A DNA stretch of 64,000 bases from Alviniconcha marisindica (Eukaryota > Mollusca > Gastropoda > Provannidae), in NCBI GenBank assembly GCA_018857735.1, contig JABMCL010002295.1, forward strand, positions 1,912,501 through 1,976,500, read 5' to 3'. Below, in pieces: positions 52,681-64,000 of the stretch (positions are counted from its first letter, which is position 1; the number at the start of each line of letters is the position of its first letter). Position numbers and translations under genes: made by a program. The notes beneath the pieces are model-generated. The model worked only from the letters and a program-made list of their open reading frames with translations. It searched no databases and was not told the origin of the DNA.

Positions 52681-53245
52681 TTTTACCGAACACTAACAAC
52701 ACGGACACAGAAACACATACACTCGCACGGCAAGTCGGACGGGGGAATAGAGACGACTGTGAAGAGGACATTCATAGTTCATCGGTACTGAAGAGATGAA
52801 GGCGGCCATGAAAGAGGGAGAACTCGCTGAGATGAGTCAGTGGTGGAGATGAATACTAAAGGACATAGCGGCATGAGAAGGATGGTGAACAACTATGTAA
52901 GGAAGTGGAACCAAAGCCTTTCAGTCTTCTTTAGGCCTGTCATTAGCTGTGTACATGATACCAACTTTGATGAAGCTGATTTACATTTTCTTTCGGCAAA
53001 GCCTACCTCAGTGCATGGTTGCGGCCGGTACGAGCCGTCTTGGTGTGTCAGTTACCGCGCTGTGTATATTTCCTGACATGTAATAATAAATACCGCCCAG
53101 AAGTCAGTCAGTGGAGACCACCATGACCATGATGAACTTGTCAGTCATATAAACTGAGTACGCGGCGTGGCTGACAGTGCGTATAATACGCTGTTTTTGG
53201 CTATTGTCTGTATGACTCCCCCCAAAAGACAACAAAAAAACAACA

Positions 53246-53313
53246 ACCACAAACACACACACACACACACACAAAACAACAGCAAAAACAACACACACAC
53301 ACACACACACACA
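53246..53313. repeat. Compound AC/AAC microsatellite
   Basis: Two (AC)n tracts (about 53251-53272 and 53291-53313) separated by CAACAGCAAAAACAAC; AAC-rich sequence continues to 53395. Confidence 0.95.
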
Positions 53314-53804
53314 TGACACAGACACACAAACCGAAAAAAAGAACAAATTTGAACAAAATGCCAATAAGTTAAAAACAAAACAACAACAACAACAGTTGAA
53401 TTAGGATATCAGTGAAGATTAGTCTGTTCGACGTTCGTGTTGTTTCTCATCTTCATCTTCCACTTCGTTCGCTCCAGCTAGTATGCCTTCTGATTCACAA
53501 GGGGGTGTTTTCCAGCCGAGAATACCTCAAGGACACCAAGTCCGCCTACGCAAGAGCGAGCGCATGCCCATTATTCTGATCGGTGTGTAAGCATGGAATT
53601 TCACTATTGTTTGAGACGGACTTTTGGCATCCTAAAATATGCAATATATCGTCTGTTAGTTTAGATACATTTTAGTTTAATGCGTATTTAAATCTGAGCA
53701 CAAAGCCTTTTCTTAAAGAAAAAAGTAACTTTTTATTCCAATCTTTGTCCCCTAGTTCAGAATGAGGCATTACCACTCTGTGCTAAGAATAGAATAGCCC
53801 TCAA

Positions 53805-53809
53805 CCAAT
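53805..53809 (+). promoter_or_regulatory. CCAAT box candidate
   Basis: AACCAATCACAG is an NF-Y-type CCAAT context 141 bp before the candidate initiator ATG at 53950. An NRF1-like GCGCATGCCC word lies at about 53562. No TATA box was seen. Confidence 0.35.
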
Positions 53810-53949
53810 CACAGAGCTGATTTATGCTCGTGAACCAGACGACAGTAGGAACTGTCTGCCATCATTTTGACTCATGCCTCACGCTGCTCGGAGCAAGTTG
53901 CGGAGAAAACTCTTCTTCAAACGCATCCTGTGCCCGATCGCAAACAATC

Positions 53950-54007
53950 ATGTGTGCCACTGGATTGATACTTGCTGTCGTTCTCATCGTTGGGGTTTGG
54001 AACGTTG
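53950..54007 (+). CDS. Candidate first coding exon: signal peptide or membrane anchor, identity unknown
   Basis: ATG at 53950 opens MCATGLILAVVLIVGVWNV, a hydrophobic segment of about 15 residues typical of a signal peptide or first transmembrane helix. It is followed at once by a strong donor gtgagt (54008, phase 1 out). In the unspliced frame the ORF begins upstream at 53824 and contains cysteines of no recognised pattern. No partner exon was identified in the remaining 10 kb, so the gene would continue beyond the window or be spurious. Confidence 0.35.
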
Positions 54008-54715
54008 GTGAGTATGGAATGTGCATCGATACACCGTTGTACTGTACGTGTTGTTTTTGGTTGCGTGGAGCGCGAAACATAGAGTGCCGAGGTCGCATCA
54101 GTATGTTATGTCATCGGTACCATGTTATCTTGGTCATTTTGGCCCAACCAACATCAGTGTTGTTGTTGATGTGACTTGAGTCAGGTTTGCTTGCTGTTTG
54201 TATCTTTACTCGAATTTTGCCTCTGTTGTGCAGCAAGAATCACTGACGAGAGTGCTTGTTTGGATGCTCAGTGAAATTACGTCACTAATAGTTCTAGTTC
54301 TACTTCTAGTCATCTACGGGAGATTAGCGTGCCCAGGTAACCCGGCCAAGATTCTGTTACTACATACAAATATTAGACGGGAATTTAAAAACATTCACGT
54401 AGAATAATCAACAGAAACAATAACTGCAAACTGATATCAGCAGAGAATGTGTGAGAGATGAGCATTCAGTGTTTCACTCTAGAGTTTGGGGTTGTGAAGA
54501 AAGTGCATCATGCACACTGATAGTAATACTAAGTAATACTAGTAGTGGTATGTAGCATACAAACAATTAGCAGCATGGTGACCGTTGGACCCTGTGGGCA
54601 GGATTATCCATGTTAACACATTGTGATGGTTTGATAAGCACTAAGCAATGTATGGTTACTGTACCGCACCAGCCGTAGTCAAGCATAGTGATGTACTTTA
54701 ACTGGATATAAGTAT

Positions 54716-54760
54716 GTAATTAAGTTGGTGTTTTACGCCCAGTCAACCAGTACAGTTATA
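54716..54760 (-). mobile_element. SINE tail, minus strand
   Basis: Minus strand: TATAACTGTACTGGTTGACT, GGGCGTAAAACACCAACTTA, ATTAC. Only a few substitutions from the 14218-14272 tail. No tRNA-like head is recognised on its 5' side. Confidence 0.65.
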
Positions 54761-55424
54761 ACTTAAATCACATTATCAGTGCAGTTAACTGGCAATTAAC
54801 CTAGAACATCATAAATATTCTAGGTTCTTGATAAACAAAAAAGCAGAGCAAAAAGAAACAGTACTTATTTTCCTTTTTTTTTTTTTTTTTTACAGTTAGA
54901 TCATTTGCTAAAATATTTTGATGTGCTGACTATAAATTAATGGTAAATCAAAGCCAAAGGACCTCTTAAAGTCAAGATTAAATCTGTGTCCATCTTCATT
55001 ACCTTTTTCCTCTCCTATTCACTCATGAATTATTCTGCTGCACTTTCACAGTAAACAGCTGTAAACTGAATGGGTGTTGCCTTTCCACAGTTGTGACAGT
55101 AGCACAGCTTAAATGTCACTGTTACAGGCCATTGTGCTGGCACTGACCTTTCACTTTAGCTGCATACCAGTGCCGAAAACCATACTGATAGTGATACAAT
55201 ATTGGTATTTTGTCATCAAACTGATGTTTTTGATCAGCGTATCAGTCTGTCACTGTATGCAAGAAGAAGCATGCTGTATTTTATGGAGTAAAGGTTGCTA
55301 CTGCTGGTAGAAACAACCAAGTATGCTGCCGCTGTACTGGTATGCCACATGGTGAAAACTTCATACTAAGGTTTACCCATACCAGTATACCATTAATTAC
55401 TAAATTAGTGATATTTTACAGCAC

Positions 55425-56245
55425 AGCTCTACTTTTCACAGCTGACTTTCTGCTCACAAAACTGACAGGCTTATAATTATCTTGGTGCAGAGTTCAAATT
55501 AACCAGTAATTTCCAGTATTTTACCAGTTAAGATCAGCAGGTACCAGGGAAGAACTCAAGAAGAGGTCAGACATACCAGCTGTTATTTTATTTGACTGGC
55601 TCTCAAAAAAAGAAAAGAAGGAATAAATGAATGCAGCAGCAGCAGAGAGAGTGGGGTGTGTTGAGTGGGTGTGTTTGTGTTTTGTAAACTGAGAAGAGAA
55701 CAGGATGGTTACTAGTACAGTAGTAGAGCTCTAGCACTAGTAATAGTACAGTAGTAGTAGTACAGATGGCCATGTATCTGACCAGTTACAGTGATTGACC
55801 GTTTTTTGGGAACCACTTTCACCACCTTACACTATAGATCTCACACCAGTTTGAAAAATGTTTAGTGCAGTCACTGTATGTGCTCTTGCCGGAATTGTTT
55901 ATATGTGCAGTTTCCCTGGGCATGAAAAAGGTTTAATTAAATATGCCATTTGTTGTTTTGTTTTTGTTTCCAATGACCAATAGATTTATTTTGACATTTT
56001 CTCAGTACCACTTGATACTGTTAATAGTAATAGTAATACTGCAAAGTTCTACTTTTCACAGTTGATATTCTGTTCACAAAGCTGACAGTGTATAAGCTCA
56101 TGATGCTTTTGAAATTGAATTATGTTCTATTTTCCCAGACAGGATTTTTTTTAATTGAATGTGCCATTTATTCTTTTAAATTTCATTATCAACAGATATA
56201 TTTTTTCTTGACACTCAGTTTAACACTAACAGTAACACCTGATGC
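55425..56245 (+). repeat. Diverged duplicated blocks
   Basis: CTCTACTTTTCACAGCTGAC (55428) recurs as TTCTACTTTTCACAGTTGAT (56047). A second block, with TGCCATTT, TTTC, CAAT/CAAC.GAT, TATTTT...TTGACA and CTCAGT, occurs at about 55940-56040 and again at about 56160-56245. The copies are old. Confidence 0.6.
55498..55885 (+). repeat. Dispersed repeat family, copy B
   Basis: Homologous to 27165-27490 (same strand), with an extra AGTAGTACAG-rich stretch near 55715-55765. No terminal repeats or coding frame identified. Confidence 0.75.
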
Positions 56246-56710
56246 TTTAAACAAAGAATGGTGATACTGATAGCCTTCTTTGTGAGCACCAATTTTAAAA
56301 GAAAATGTGGTGAGTCAGAATTAGCCCCTTTTGTTTTGCCGGCACCTCAGAATATCTGCTGTTTGATCAAATATGACGAAAGCACTCCATAGATTCTTTT
56401 GCAAGGGTGTACTACAATTTGGAAACTGATAACAGATTGTGGCTGCTAATGAAGGTTGTTTTATAAAGATTGAAGAAGAATTTATGTCCTTTTAAGTTTT
56501 ATAGAAAGAAAAAAAAACTTTTTCTTTACAACTTTGATTAAAAAAATGTTTTTTACAAGTGCATAATTTACATCCTCCAGTTTCCCAAAGACAAGGTAAA
56601 ATAATCAGAAACACAACATTTATACAGTTTTATTTGTTGTTCATGTGAGCAAGTGCTCTTTGTACGTTTTTACAATAATCCCGCCCCGGTTATCAGATCC
56701 ATGCAATTTC

Positions 56711-57906
56711 ATTACTGTACTGTTAGTAACCCGGGAACTGGAGCAGACGACGCTTTTGTTTTGAGACGCTTTTGTTTTGAAGCGCTGCGTGTTGCGTAAC
56801 GCCACATGGCCTTCACACAGCTGACCGGCGATAGCCGCTGGTGCGCGCCATTTTCAAATCTGTTTACTCCCTTAATATTTTGACCGCTTGTTTGTTTACC
56901 TACTCTTTGTTCACCTAGTCCTTTTTATGCACTAAGTCATGTGTAATGTAATTTGGCATCTTAGAATGTTTATTTAGATCTTATTTAGACGCAGGGTCGA
57001 GCTTAATCAGTAGCCGATGCCTCTCTAGGTCCATTCTTTTTATAGCCGTCGTCTGCATGGCGCATTTTCTGTGTAGTACTACTACTAGTGAATAGTAGTG
57101 AATCGTTGTTTTGACTCGATTAAAGTAATTCTGTATCGATCAATGCTTTGTCGTATAGTATTTTGCTTAGCTGACTTAATGTTTAGTGTTTATTTTGGGT
57201 TGAAATTAACTTATTGAGTCTTGTGTACTGTAAAAGCTAAGTTGTATTCACTGATAGACTACTTGGTATCACTATCAGCGCTGCTGCGACTAAAATAACG
57301 CGCCCCAGGTGAAAGTTCGCACCGATTGTTTTAGTGCTAGTCTTTGAGTGTGTCTTGCTTCTCTTACAGAGCGTTGTATTGTAATTGTTATGTACCATTT
57401 TAACCGTGGGAGCGTGCTCTTTATTCTGATATAAGTTTTAGCGACAGTTATATTTTGTACATTGTGTTAGTTGTGATTTAGTTGTACGAATCTGCTTATA
57501 GACAGGTGCAAGCCACGCTTCCCACTCTTGTTGTAAATTAAATAAGTCATGTGTGTACATTTTGTTTATACGGTTTAAAAGGTTGTAACTGTAGCTTTTA
57601 TTTGATGTATTTCATGTTTTAATTAGTTTAGTTATTGTTGAGGAAACTGTATTTGTGCGGGCCAAGGAAACACAATTGTCAGCCATTTTGTGGTCCAGAG
57701 GGCTGATTTCATTGTAACGATAGCGTGTGTTCTTTGCGGCCCGCGCAGTTCTCTTATCTATGCGTGCGCGTGAGGATTTTGGGTGTGCTGAGAAAGTTGT
57801 CTGCTGCTGTAGAATAAAGCCTGTTTGCCGTCGCCGCCTGCTGTGGTCTCCATTTTGACTGACTCCGCTGCCTGTGTCCTTTCCTTCTACCACTCCACTC
57901 CATTAC
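56711..57906 (+). mobile_element. Possible solo LTR with 5-bp target duplication
   Basis: ATTAC occurs at 56711-56715 and 57902-57906. Between them lie 1,186 bp starting TGTACTGTTAGTAACCCGGG, without open frames. Near the right end is AATAAAGCCTGTTTGCCGTC (57814), then a GT/C-rich stretch, as in the R-U5 part of an LTR. The right end reads CC rather than the expected CA, and no primer-binding site or polypurine tract was found. An unidentified 5' exon/promoter is the alternative. Confidence 0.3.
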
Positions 57907-59182
57907 ATTCATATAGTGCACTGTACAGCTGCAAGAATTGGAACTGTAGAAGAAGAAAAACATCACTAGATATATTTGAAGAGAACTACGAAAAAGGAAG
58001 CTGAATGAACCAGAAACTGAGAAAGGGATGGACATGGCTGAATTGTTAGACTTGGCTCTTTTTTGTAATTTATTTTATGAAACAGTGTTTGATACATGCT
58101 GAATAATATCATTATTATCATGTGTTTTGCCCTGGTATGACCTTGGAGAGTTCTGGAGGTTGACTAGGCATTAAAAACCAATTCCTGAGTCACCTCAGTT
58201 ATAAACAGTTACGAAGAGCCAGCTGTGTTAACCAATTTCCCAAGCTTCATAATTAAGCACAATGAATTGAACATGAGCCTGGTGCTACCCTCGCTCTTAC
58301 GCTCAGCATCACCCTCTCATTCTTGCAACCAGCGTTGGCACAATACCAAACTTTCTGCTGACAATTATCTATGACTAGCAGTGAGTCACCATCGATTTCG
58401 CCATCGCCACTGCTGCCGCCGCAGTAGCATCAGCAACGGGGCCACTTAGGCCTTAACGTGCAGACAGCGGAGCAGAGTCAGAGAGTGATCGGTTGGAATG
58501 GATCCATAACTTCTTGGACTGATGCCATCGTAATGTATCGGGCGACTGACTAGTCAGGCGTTGGCTAGAGTCCCATCTAAGCGTCCGTTTCCTTCACTGG
58601 TGCTGCACGCACTTTTGATCATGAAAAGTCTGGCACTGACATTTCGTCACAGGACACTCTTGAATACGCGAACGTACATTTTTTGAAAACAATGGTTGAG
58701 GCACTGCGTTACATAAAGGGGTCACCAAAATAATGATTATGAAGCTCTGCATGCTGCCAGGAGAGCTCGGCAACGCGAATGGCGTTCTGTTGCTTTGGCA
58801 GCGGTACCACTCAGCCATGGTTGGGTCCAAATGGCCATGCTTCTCCCAGTGGGTACTCTGTAACACTATTACTGTTACTGGTCGCTGTGTGATTATCTGC
58901 TCACAGATCTGTGTGTATGGCTCAGACCCGGCATACGTTATTTCGTGACTCATTGAGTGCATATGGAAAATAGCCATGCTTTTTAGTTCGGCTGATATAA
59001 AGTTACTCAAGCTTTACCCGAGAGCATACATAGTCTGCGTTGGTGTAAAAGTACTAAAACAATCAAGGTTGAAATTAAGTTGATGTAGCTTTGCACGAAC
59101 AGAGTTTAACAGAGCGATCCGTCATCTTTCCGTGTTTACCAAAATCAATGTTTGAACTACATGCGCAACGGACATGTAAGTT

Positions 59183-59330
59183 TTGTTTTGAGAATTACAG
59201 TACATATTAGCAAGAGGCGTCCGGTCACGGGACAATTGAGTTTTCTAGGTTACTTTCCATCCTTGTTTTGAGAATTACAATACAGCTTAACAACTGAGGA
59301 GGCGGCCGGTCACCGTGACTGCTACCTGTG
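59183..59330 (+). repeat. Diverged ~80-bp tandem duplication
   Basis: TTGTTTTGAGAATTACAGTA at 59183 and TTGTTTTGAGAATTACAATA at 59263, each followed by an AGGCG(t/g)CCGGTCAC.G.GAC word. Confidence 0.75.
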
Positions 59331-59352
59331 ATCAGACCACCTTCCGCCCCCC

Positions 59353-59418
59353 CCCCTCCCCCCGCGCCACGCGCATACACACCAGCCCCTCCCCCCGCGC
59401 CACGCGCATACACACCAG
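59353..59418 (+). repeat. 33-bp tandem duplication, C-rich
   Basis: Two copies of CCCTCCCCCCGCGCCACGCG then CATACACACCAG; flanked by C runs and a CA tract. Confidence 0.9.
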
Positions 59419-61040
59419 CACCCCCCCCCCCACCCCACGCACACACACACACTGTCACACACCTATTAAACTTTTTTCTTTCTTTTTTAAACCGCCGTGA
59501 AGCTGTCAGGTGGGATACTTAAATTCACCATGTTCACAAGTTAGTTGCACTTCCTTCATTGACTGAAGCTGCTCAGTGGTAAAACCGCACGAAGTTACTT
59601 CATTTGTTGTGCGCTTATCTGAAAGTTATTGGAACCTGACGTACTCTCTGCAGAAGATAGCTGCTGGCAGCATTTCTGTGACTGACTGTTACTGTATTTA
59701 AGTAACTAAACGCACCAGAAGACACTGCATATTTGATGTCACTATGAACTTTAAAGTACTTTCTTTGGTAGAACGGCTTTATCACTGACACTACCAGAAT
59801 AAAACTGGGGACCGATAAAGTAAATGAGCTACCACCGAGTAGATTATTCTCATGATTAATATTACCTTGAAAATGTCAAATCTCATCCAAACGTCCCAAA
59901 CTAATGCTTAACTGAACAATAATAAAAAATAAAATAAAATAAACGTTGGCAGGAGTTCTAATCTAGGCGAGCGAACGTCAGTGGTGAGATCTGCGTAAAA
60001 AGGGCAAGGAAGAAAGTGCCAGACCAGCCAGTTTCCATGGCAGCCCAGAGTGGGTGTAGCTTGGGTAAACAGGGAGTGGTCCCTGGAGGGAGACCTAGAT
60101 GTCTGCATTCCGACCTCGCGGTTTGGGGCAGCATGGTTTTTGTGCCGACGTAACACAATTTGGAAACCACGTACTCGGCCTTGGTGTCGGCTAAGGTGTC
60201 AGCCTTCATTATCAACCTTCCGCGTCTGAAAAAGGGCCCGATAATTCAGTAAGGGGATGCCAGACAAGGCGTGAATAGCCAGGCTAGGCAAACTTCCTGT
60301 TTGTGCGTAGGCTTTTCGGTCTGTAATAATAAGGAAAGTATTACTATTACACAGTATTAGTAAAAAGAAAGTAGTTTAGATGACTTTTAACATCAGTCAG
60401 AGAACCTTACCACAGCTTGGCACAAAGTGGGCACGGGGTGGGGGGAGGGGGGTATACACAGCTGACAGACTTCAATGTTGCTTTAGTCTGACACAGAGAC
60501 CCGCACCGTACGGACTATTAGGGACGGGGAACCCTGGACGGCCACCTTAACTTTAACACAACTCCTGAGCTCTGGACAAAGTTCTGTCCCTTACAACAAG
60601 TTGTTTTATTTACATGCAGGCAGCCGAGCTCAGCGGTGTGCAGCATCACTGATGATCAGTGATGATGATCAGTGATAGTATCAGCATGGTCCAGCTGGAA
60701 ATTGCACGGCGGAGGAGCAGAATAATGCGTCCATGCAGCCAAAAACAACGGTCCGGAGAGTTATACGGATCAGCGAACTAAAAGGGCATTGAACGTAATA
60801 TTGCTGACAGCCGGCGTAGGCCAGCCGCCGTCATGCTTTTCGTGCTCCTAATGTCTAGTGACTTGTCAGTCTTGGCACTGATGGGATGCTGCCAGCTTGT
60901 CTTCACATCAGAGAGCTCGGTGTCTTTGTTGTGGGTGGCCTGAACGAGTTTGGGGCGCCAAGAGTCTTTTGGTTAGCAAATGACTTGTTCTCACTCTCAG
61001 TTTATACTCAACGCAGCATGTTGTGGGCTGCTTTACATAA

Positions 61041-61345
61041 TGAATCTTGTAACTATGTAAGTAAGTAAACATGGTGCTTCATCCTCAGAAACCGTAAAGA
61101 ATATTAGGGAGAGGGGGTATGGAGGTGGGGGAGGAGGGAGATTATACACCCATGGGCAGCGATGATAGCCATTTAATGTTTCATTAATTGTGAGAGACAA
61201 AGTCACAAGACGGTGTCCACAGACCACAGCTTTTGAAGAGAAAGGAGAACCGAGCGGCCGCGGATTCGAACCGAGGCCCCTCTCGCCTCTGCTTACCGGC
61301 CTAACGCCTTACCGCTAGGCCAAACCGGCTCGCTGCTGAATCTTG
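61041..61345 (-). mobile_element. Complete tRNA-derived SINE with 9-bp target-site duplication
   Basis: TGAATCTTG at 61041-61049 and 61337-61345 are the target duplications; the element is 61050-61336 (287 bp). On the minus strand its head reads GAGCCGGTTTGGCCTAGCGG (polymerase III box A: TGGCCTAGCGG) and, about 45 bp on, GGTTCGAATCC (box B, 61262-61272). The head resembles a tRNA, but its acceptor stem has mismatches, so it is a tRNA-derived element rather than a tRNA gene. An unrelated body follows, then a (TTAC)n tail at 61057-61069. SINEs are copied by LINE machinery; the partner LINE is unknown. Confidence 0.88.
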
Positions 61346-61631
61346 AGCCGACTTTGGTCATACATGTACATGCAGCTAACTTCCCTTGACTGCTGAATTG
61401 CTTAGCATGATCAGCTAGGACGAGTAACAAGCGCCGTCTCTGTGAACTGACTCAGTGAGCGGAATTCTTAATTGACTGAAGTCGGATTGAGATTTTTTTC
61501 GGAAAACTGTGAAAGATGTACCTATAGATAGATCTTCTTCCGCCCCCATTTGAGTCTTTTAATCAGGTCTTCCGGCAGTGCTGATGTGTTAGCGATCAAC
61601 ATTTTGCACATACCTGGTCTGCCTTATTTAC

Positions 61632-61633
<2 letters not shown>

Positions 61634-61662
<29 letters not shown>
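61634..61662. repeat. GA microsatellite
   Basis: (GA)n of 29 bp, uninterrupted. Confidence 0.97.
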
Positions 61663-61666
<4 letters not shown>

Positions 61667-62028
61667 CTTGTTGCCCATCCCACGTTACTTTGTTAGTTGG
61701 GACCACGTGTTCCGGCATTAACGTGTCAGAATGTGACGTGCGGATCAAAACGGCCGTGACCCCTCGGGTACCAGCCTTGACTGAGCACGTGAACAAAGCA
61801 GCTCTTGGGTCCCGCTACATGTGGAGGCGGGGGCGGCGGTTGGTGGCGGCCACCTGGTTCCGCCTTTCACCGTTTCGTGTGTGGTTACCGGCCAAGCAAG
61901 TAAAGGAGGCAGTAGCAGGCTTCTGTGCACACTGGGTGTAGCCACAGGTTTTCCGCCCACACAATGTTAAAACTGACTGATAGGCACCACAAGATTATAA
62001 GCTCCGGCCTTTGGAATGTGAAACTTAA

Positions 62029-62059
<31 letters not shown>

Positions 62060-62552
62060 TTCAACCGATTCTTGAACATTTAACGCCCTAAGAGGGTGAT
62101 AAGCCCGAAAGTAACTGCTTTTTCACACACACACACACACGCACACACACACACGTGCGCGGCACGCGTCAAGAATTTGCATTAGCCTATTAAAATAGTA
62201 ATCAAAATTTGTAACGCAAACTCAGTGGTCTTTTTGCATGCCTGTTGTGCGCAGTTAATACCACACTTGCTGATCACTACTGACTGGAGCACGCCACGTA
62301 GCTGTATGATAAACTGTATAATGATAGCATAAAATAATATATGATTTAAACATTATTTGTAAGAAATGCGGCTACTGCTAGAGTTACAGCGCTAGTGCAG
62401 GGATGTACTCACATAGCTTTTGTAACAATTTGTATTAAAAAAGAAGAAAAGTATTAATGTTAACACAGTCAAGTGGTTGAGCCATAACGGTTTTGCCGGT
62501 TTACGACTTTTTGCTTTACAACGTTTGGTGATTTTTGCACACTACGAAAGAC

Positions 62553-63065
62553 TCAGAATGCAAAATAAATTATGTAATTCCTTTTCAGTGCGTGATAGTG
62601 CATCAGACAGTCAGTAGCTGGTGAACTCGACTGGTGGGTCAATACGGTGGAAATATATATATCTGGACTGCAGACTTCAACTCCTGTGGATGCTGCTTTA
62701 AGCTTAACGCACTTGCGTACATGCACCGCAACTACCGGCACCATGAAAAAGACAGTCCCTGGACCTCCACGTCCAGCGGTGACATCGTGTACTTCCTGTC
62801 GTGACAAAAGGCAGGGTGGAAAGTCGGGCATGTCGCACTGAATGAAATGGTCATAGTTCGGCGCAGTACGCCAGCTGCTGTGGCCCTTGTGCCCATTCAG
62901 TGGCTGGCAGGTTGACACGCTTTCGCAGGCCCGCCCGGCGATCGGTTTGAATCGCACTGACGTGACGTGTGACCCACATTTCCGTCCCAATGAATGACCT
63001 TTATTCACCAGATAAGGGGCTCGGTCACACACTAGCACGATCACAGTGTTGGGACAGTGAGGCAT
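62553..63065 (-). CDS. Unidentified 170-codon open frame
   Basis: Longest open frame outside the Mask gene. It starts MPHCPNTVIVLVCDRAPYLV and includes several Cys/His without a zinc-finger spacing, then a hydrophobic VFFMVPVVAVHV. No family recognised and no splice or promoter context. The local GC content is higher than in the surroundings, which alone can lengthen frames. It may be chance or an old mobile-element remnant. Confidence 0.15.
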   Translation of the reverse strand: MPHCPNTVIVLVCDRAPYLVNKGHSLGRKCGSHVTSVRFKPIAGRACESVSTCQPLNGHKGHSSWRTAPNYDHFIQCDMPDFPPCLLSRQEVHDVTAGRGGPGTVFFMVPVVAVHVRKCVKLKAASTGVEVCSPDIYISTVLTHQSSSPATDCLMHYHALKRNYIIYFAF

Positions 63066-64000
63066 TCATATATATATATTATATAATTAAGAGCACTATC
63101 TTGCCGGGCAGCTAGTTTTGTTGTTGTTCACGGGCGCCGTGAAGTTGTTTGAACAATTATAAAATACGTGAATCTTGTGATATATTAATGCAGAAACTGG
63201 TTTATGGACAAAGGATTATGCTATCTAAAACATGTATGAAAAAACCACAAGAACCAAAACAAAACAAAACAAGAACAACAACAAAAACGCAACAAGAAAA
63301 CAAAAGCAACACCCCTCTCCACCAGGAAATGCCAACTTTTCAACACATTTGTCTTGTTTTGCAAACATTGAACCCACTCTCTCATCTGACAAACAACCAC
63401 AAGAGCAAAGATATGTTTTTGTCTGCTTAATACGTTTTACAGTGAATAAAATAGCCTGGAGTTGCACATTTACTGATCATGCACAAAGTGCTACAATATA
63501 GTGAATGATAGTTTTTAAAAAAGAAGAAGAAAAGGAAGAAAAAAGAATATAAATTATAATACGTAGCAAATGGAAGAACATTTTGCAGTGTTGGGATTAC
63601 TGTACAAGTATTTGAGCAACAGAACACTGACGTGAAGTACTAGTTGGTGAAATTGCCCTCCGGCCTGCTCCATGCCTCAGGAACTCACTGAAATTCTGAG
63701 TTTGAAATGGGTCCTTGTAACTTAACTGAAAATTCCTTATTTGGACTGAAGACATGTTTAGCCTCATGACAGCACTTTTGTCAAAGGATAAATAATTTTT
63801 GTTGTTGTTTTTAGAACAGTTACTGAATTTGTATCACTGTCACTAGTGTTAGTCATTCAGTGACAACAAATGAAATTCATGATTATTGTGATGCACATAC
63901 ACAAAACAGGAGACCTAATATGATATGGAGTCAAATTAATGTGCACAGTCAAACTATACAATCTGGGCATTACAATACAACAGGCAATGTTTTCACTGTA
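63066..64000. other. AT-rich end of window, nothing recognised
   Basis: Contains a short AT dinucleotide run (63070-63084) and A-rich tracts near 63240-63310; no gene, repeat family or RNA supported. Confidence 0.7.

Larger units (their letters stand above)
57907..61040. other. Intergenic or intronic stretch, no gene supported
   Basis: Moderately GC-rich patches with short open frames in several directions (for example 58594-59010 minus), none with recognisable family features, splice context or codon bias. It contains the duplications at 59.2-59.4 kb. Confidence 0.6.

Noticed and set aside
52194..52799. 201-codon plus-strand frame
   Set aside because: It runs antisense through LINE remnant and CA/CG-rich simple sequence; composition explains its length.
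53251..53313. CRISPR-like or coding periodic array
   Set aside because: Simple AC/AAC microsatellite with no spacers; a eukaryotic window.
58594..59010. 138-codon minus-strand frame near 58.8 kb
   Set aside because: No recognisable domain, no splice context, and equally long frames on the other strand; treated as chance.
61252..61336. Functional tRNA gene on the minus strand
   Set aside because: Box A and B are present but the acceptor stem mismatches, and the segment is the head of a SINE with target duplications and a (TTAC)n tail.

Overview
The window looks like a piece of a mollusc nuclear genome, probably a gastropod. The evidence is long AT-rich introns with canonical GT-AG splice sites, abundant CA microsatellites and C/G homopolymers, molluscan-style SINE tails, and one very large, highly conserved animal gene. 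The species call is an inference; no species-specific marker was recognised.

About 8.0-49.6 kb is almost entirely one plus-strand gene: the orthologue of the single invertebrate gene Mask, known in vertebrates as the paralogues ANKHD1 and ANKRD17. I could trace 36 coding exons whose splice phases all agree, giving about 2,750 codons. They run from the conserved acidic N-terminal motif VDSFILDENDMEG to a stop at 49,587-49,589. The protein has two ankyrin arrays (15 and 10 repeats), separated by a coiled-coil and Gln/Ala/Pro-rich linker. A charged region, one KH RNA-binding domain and a long disordered Pro/Gly/Ser/Asn-rich C-terminus follow. The family's first, N-terminal exon was not found; the first 8 kb is taken as intron 1 and/or 5' flank.

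Before the gene (1-8.0 kb) there are a CA microsatellite, a triplicated ~190-bp block, a clean 222-bp piggyBac-type MITE with TTAA duplications, a second weaker TTAA element, and a diverged SINE tail. Introns of the gene carry minisatellites, SINE and LINE tails, and a tandem repeat that duplicates a splice donor.

After the gene (50-64 kb) the DNA is accessory. It holds a perfect-looking 92-bp duplication, a decayed LINE 3' end, a possible first exon of an unidentified secreted or membrane protein near 53.95 kb, a dispersed repeat shared with the gene's intron 17, a possible solo LTR (56.7-57.9 kb), and a complete minus-strand tRNA-derived SINE with a 9-bp target-site duplication (61.04-61.35 kb).

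No CRISPR, operon or unknown multi-gene system is visible. The most interesting points are a PAM2-like poly(A)-binding-protein motif in the Mask C-terminus, several in-frame alternative splice sites (exons 15, 19, 30, 35), and the well-delimited mobile elements.
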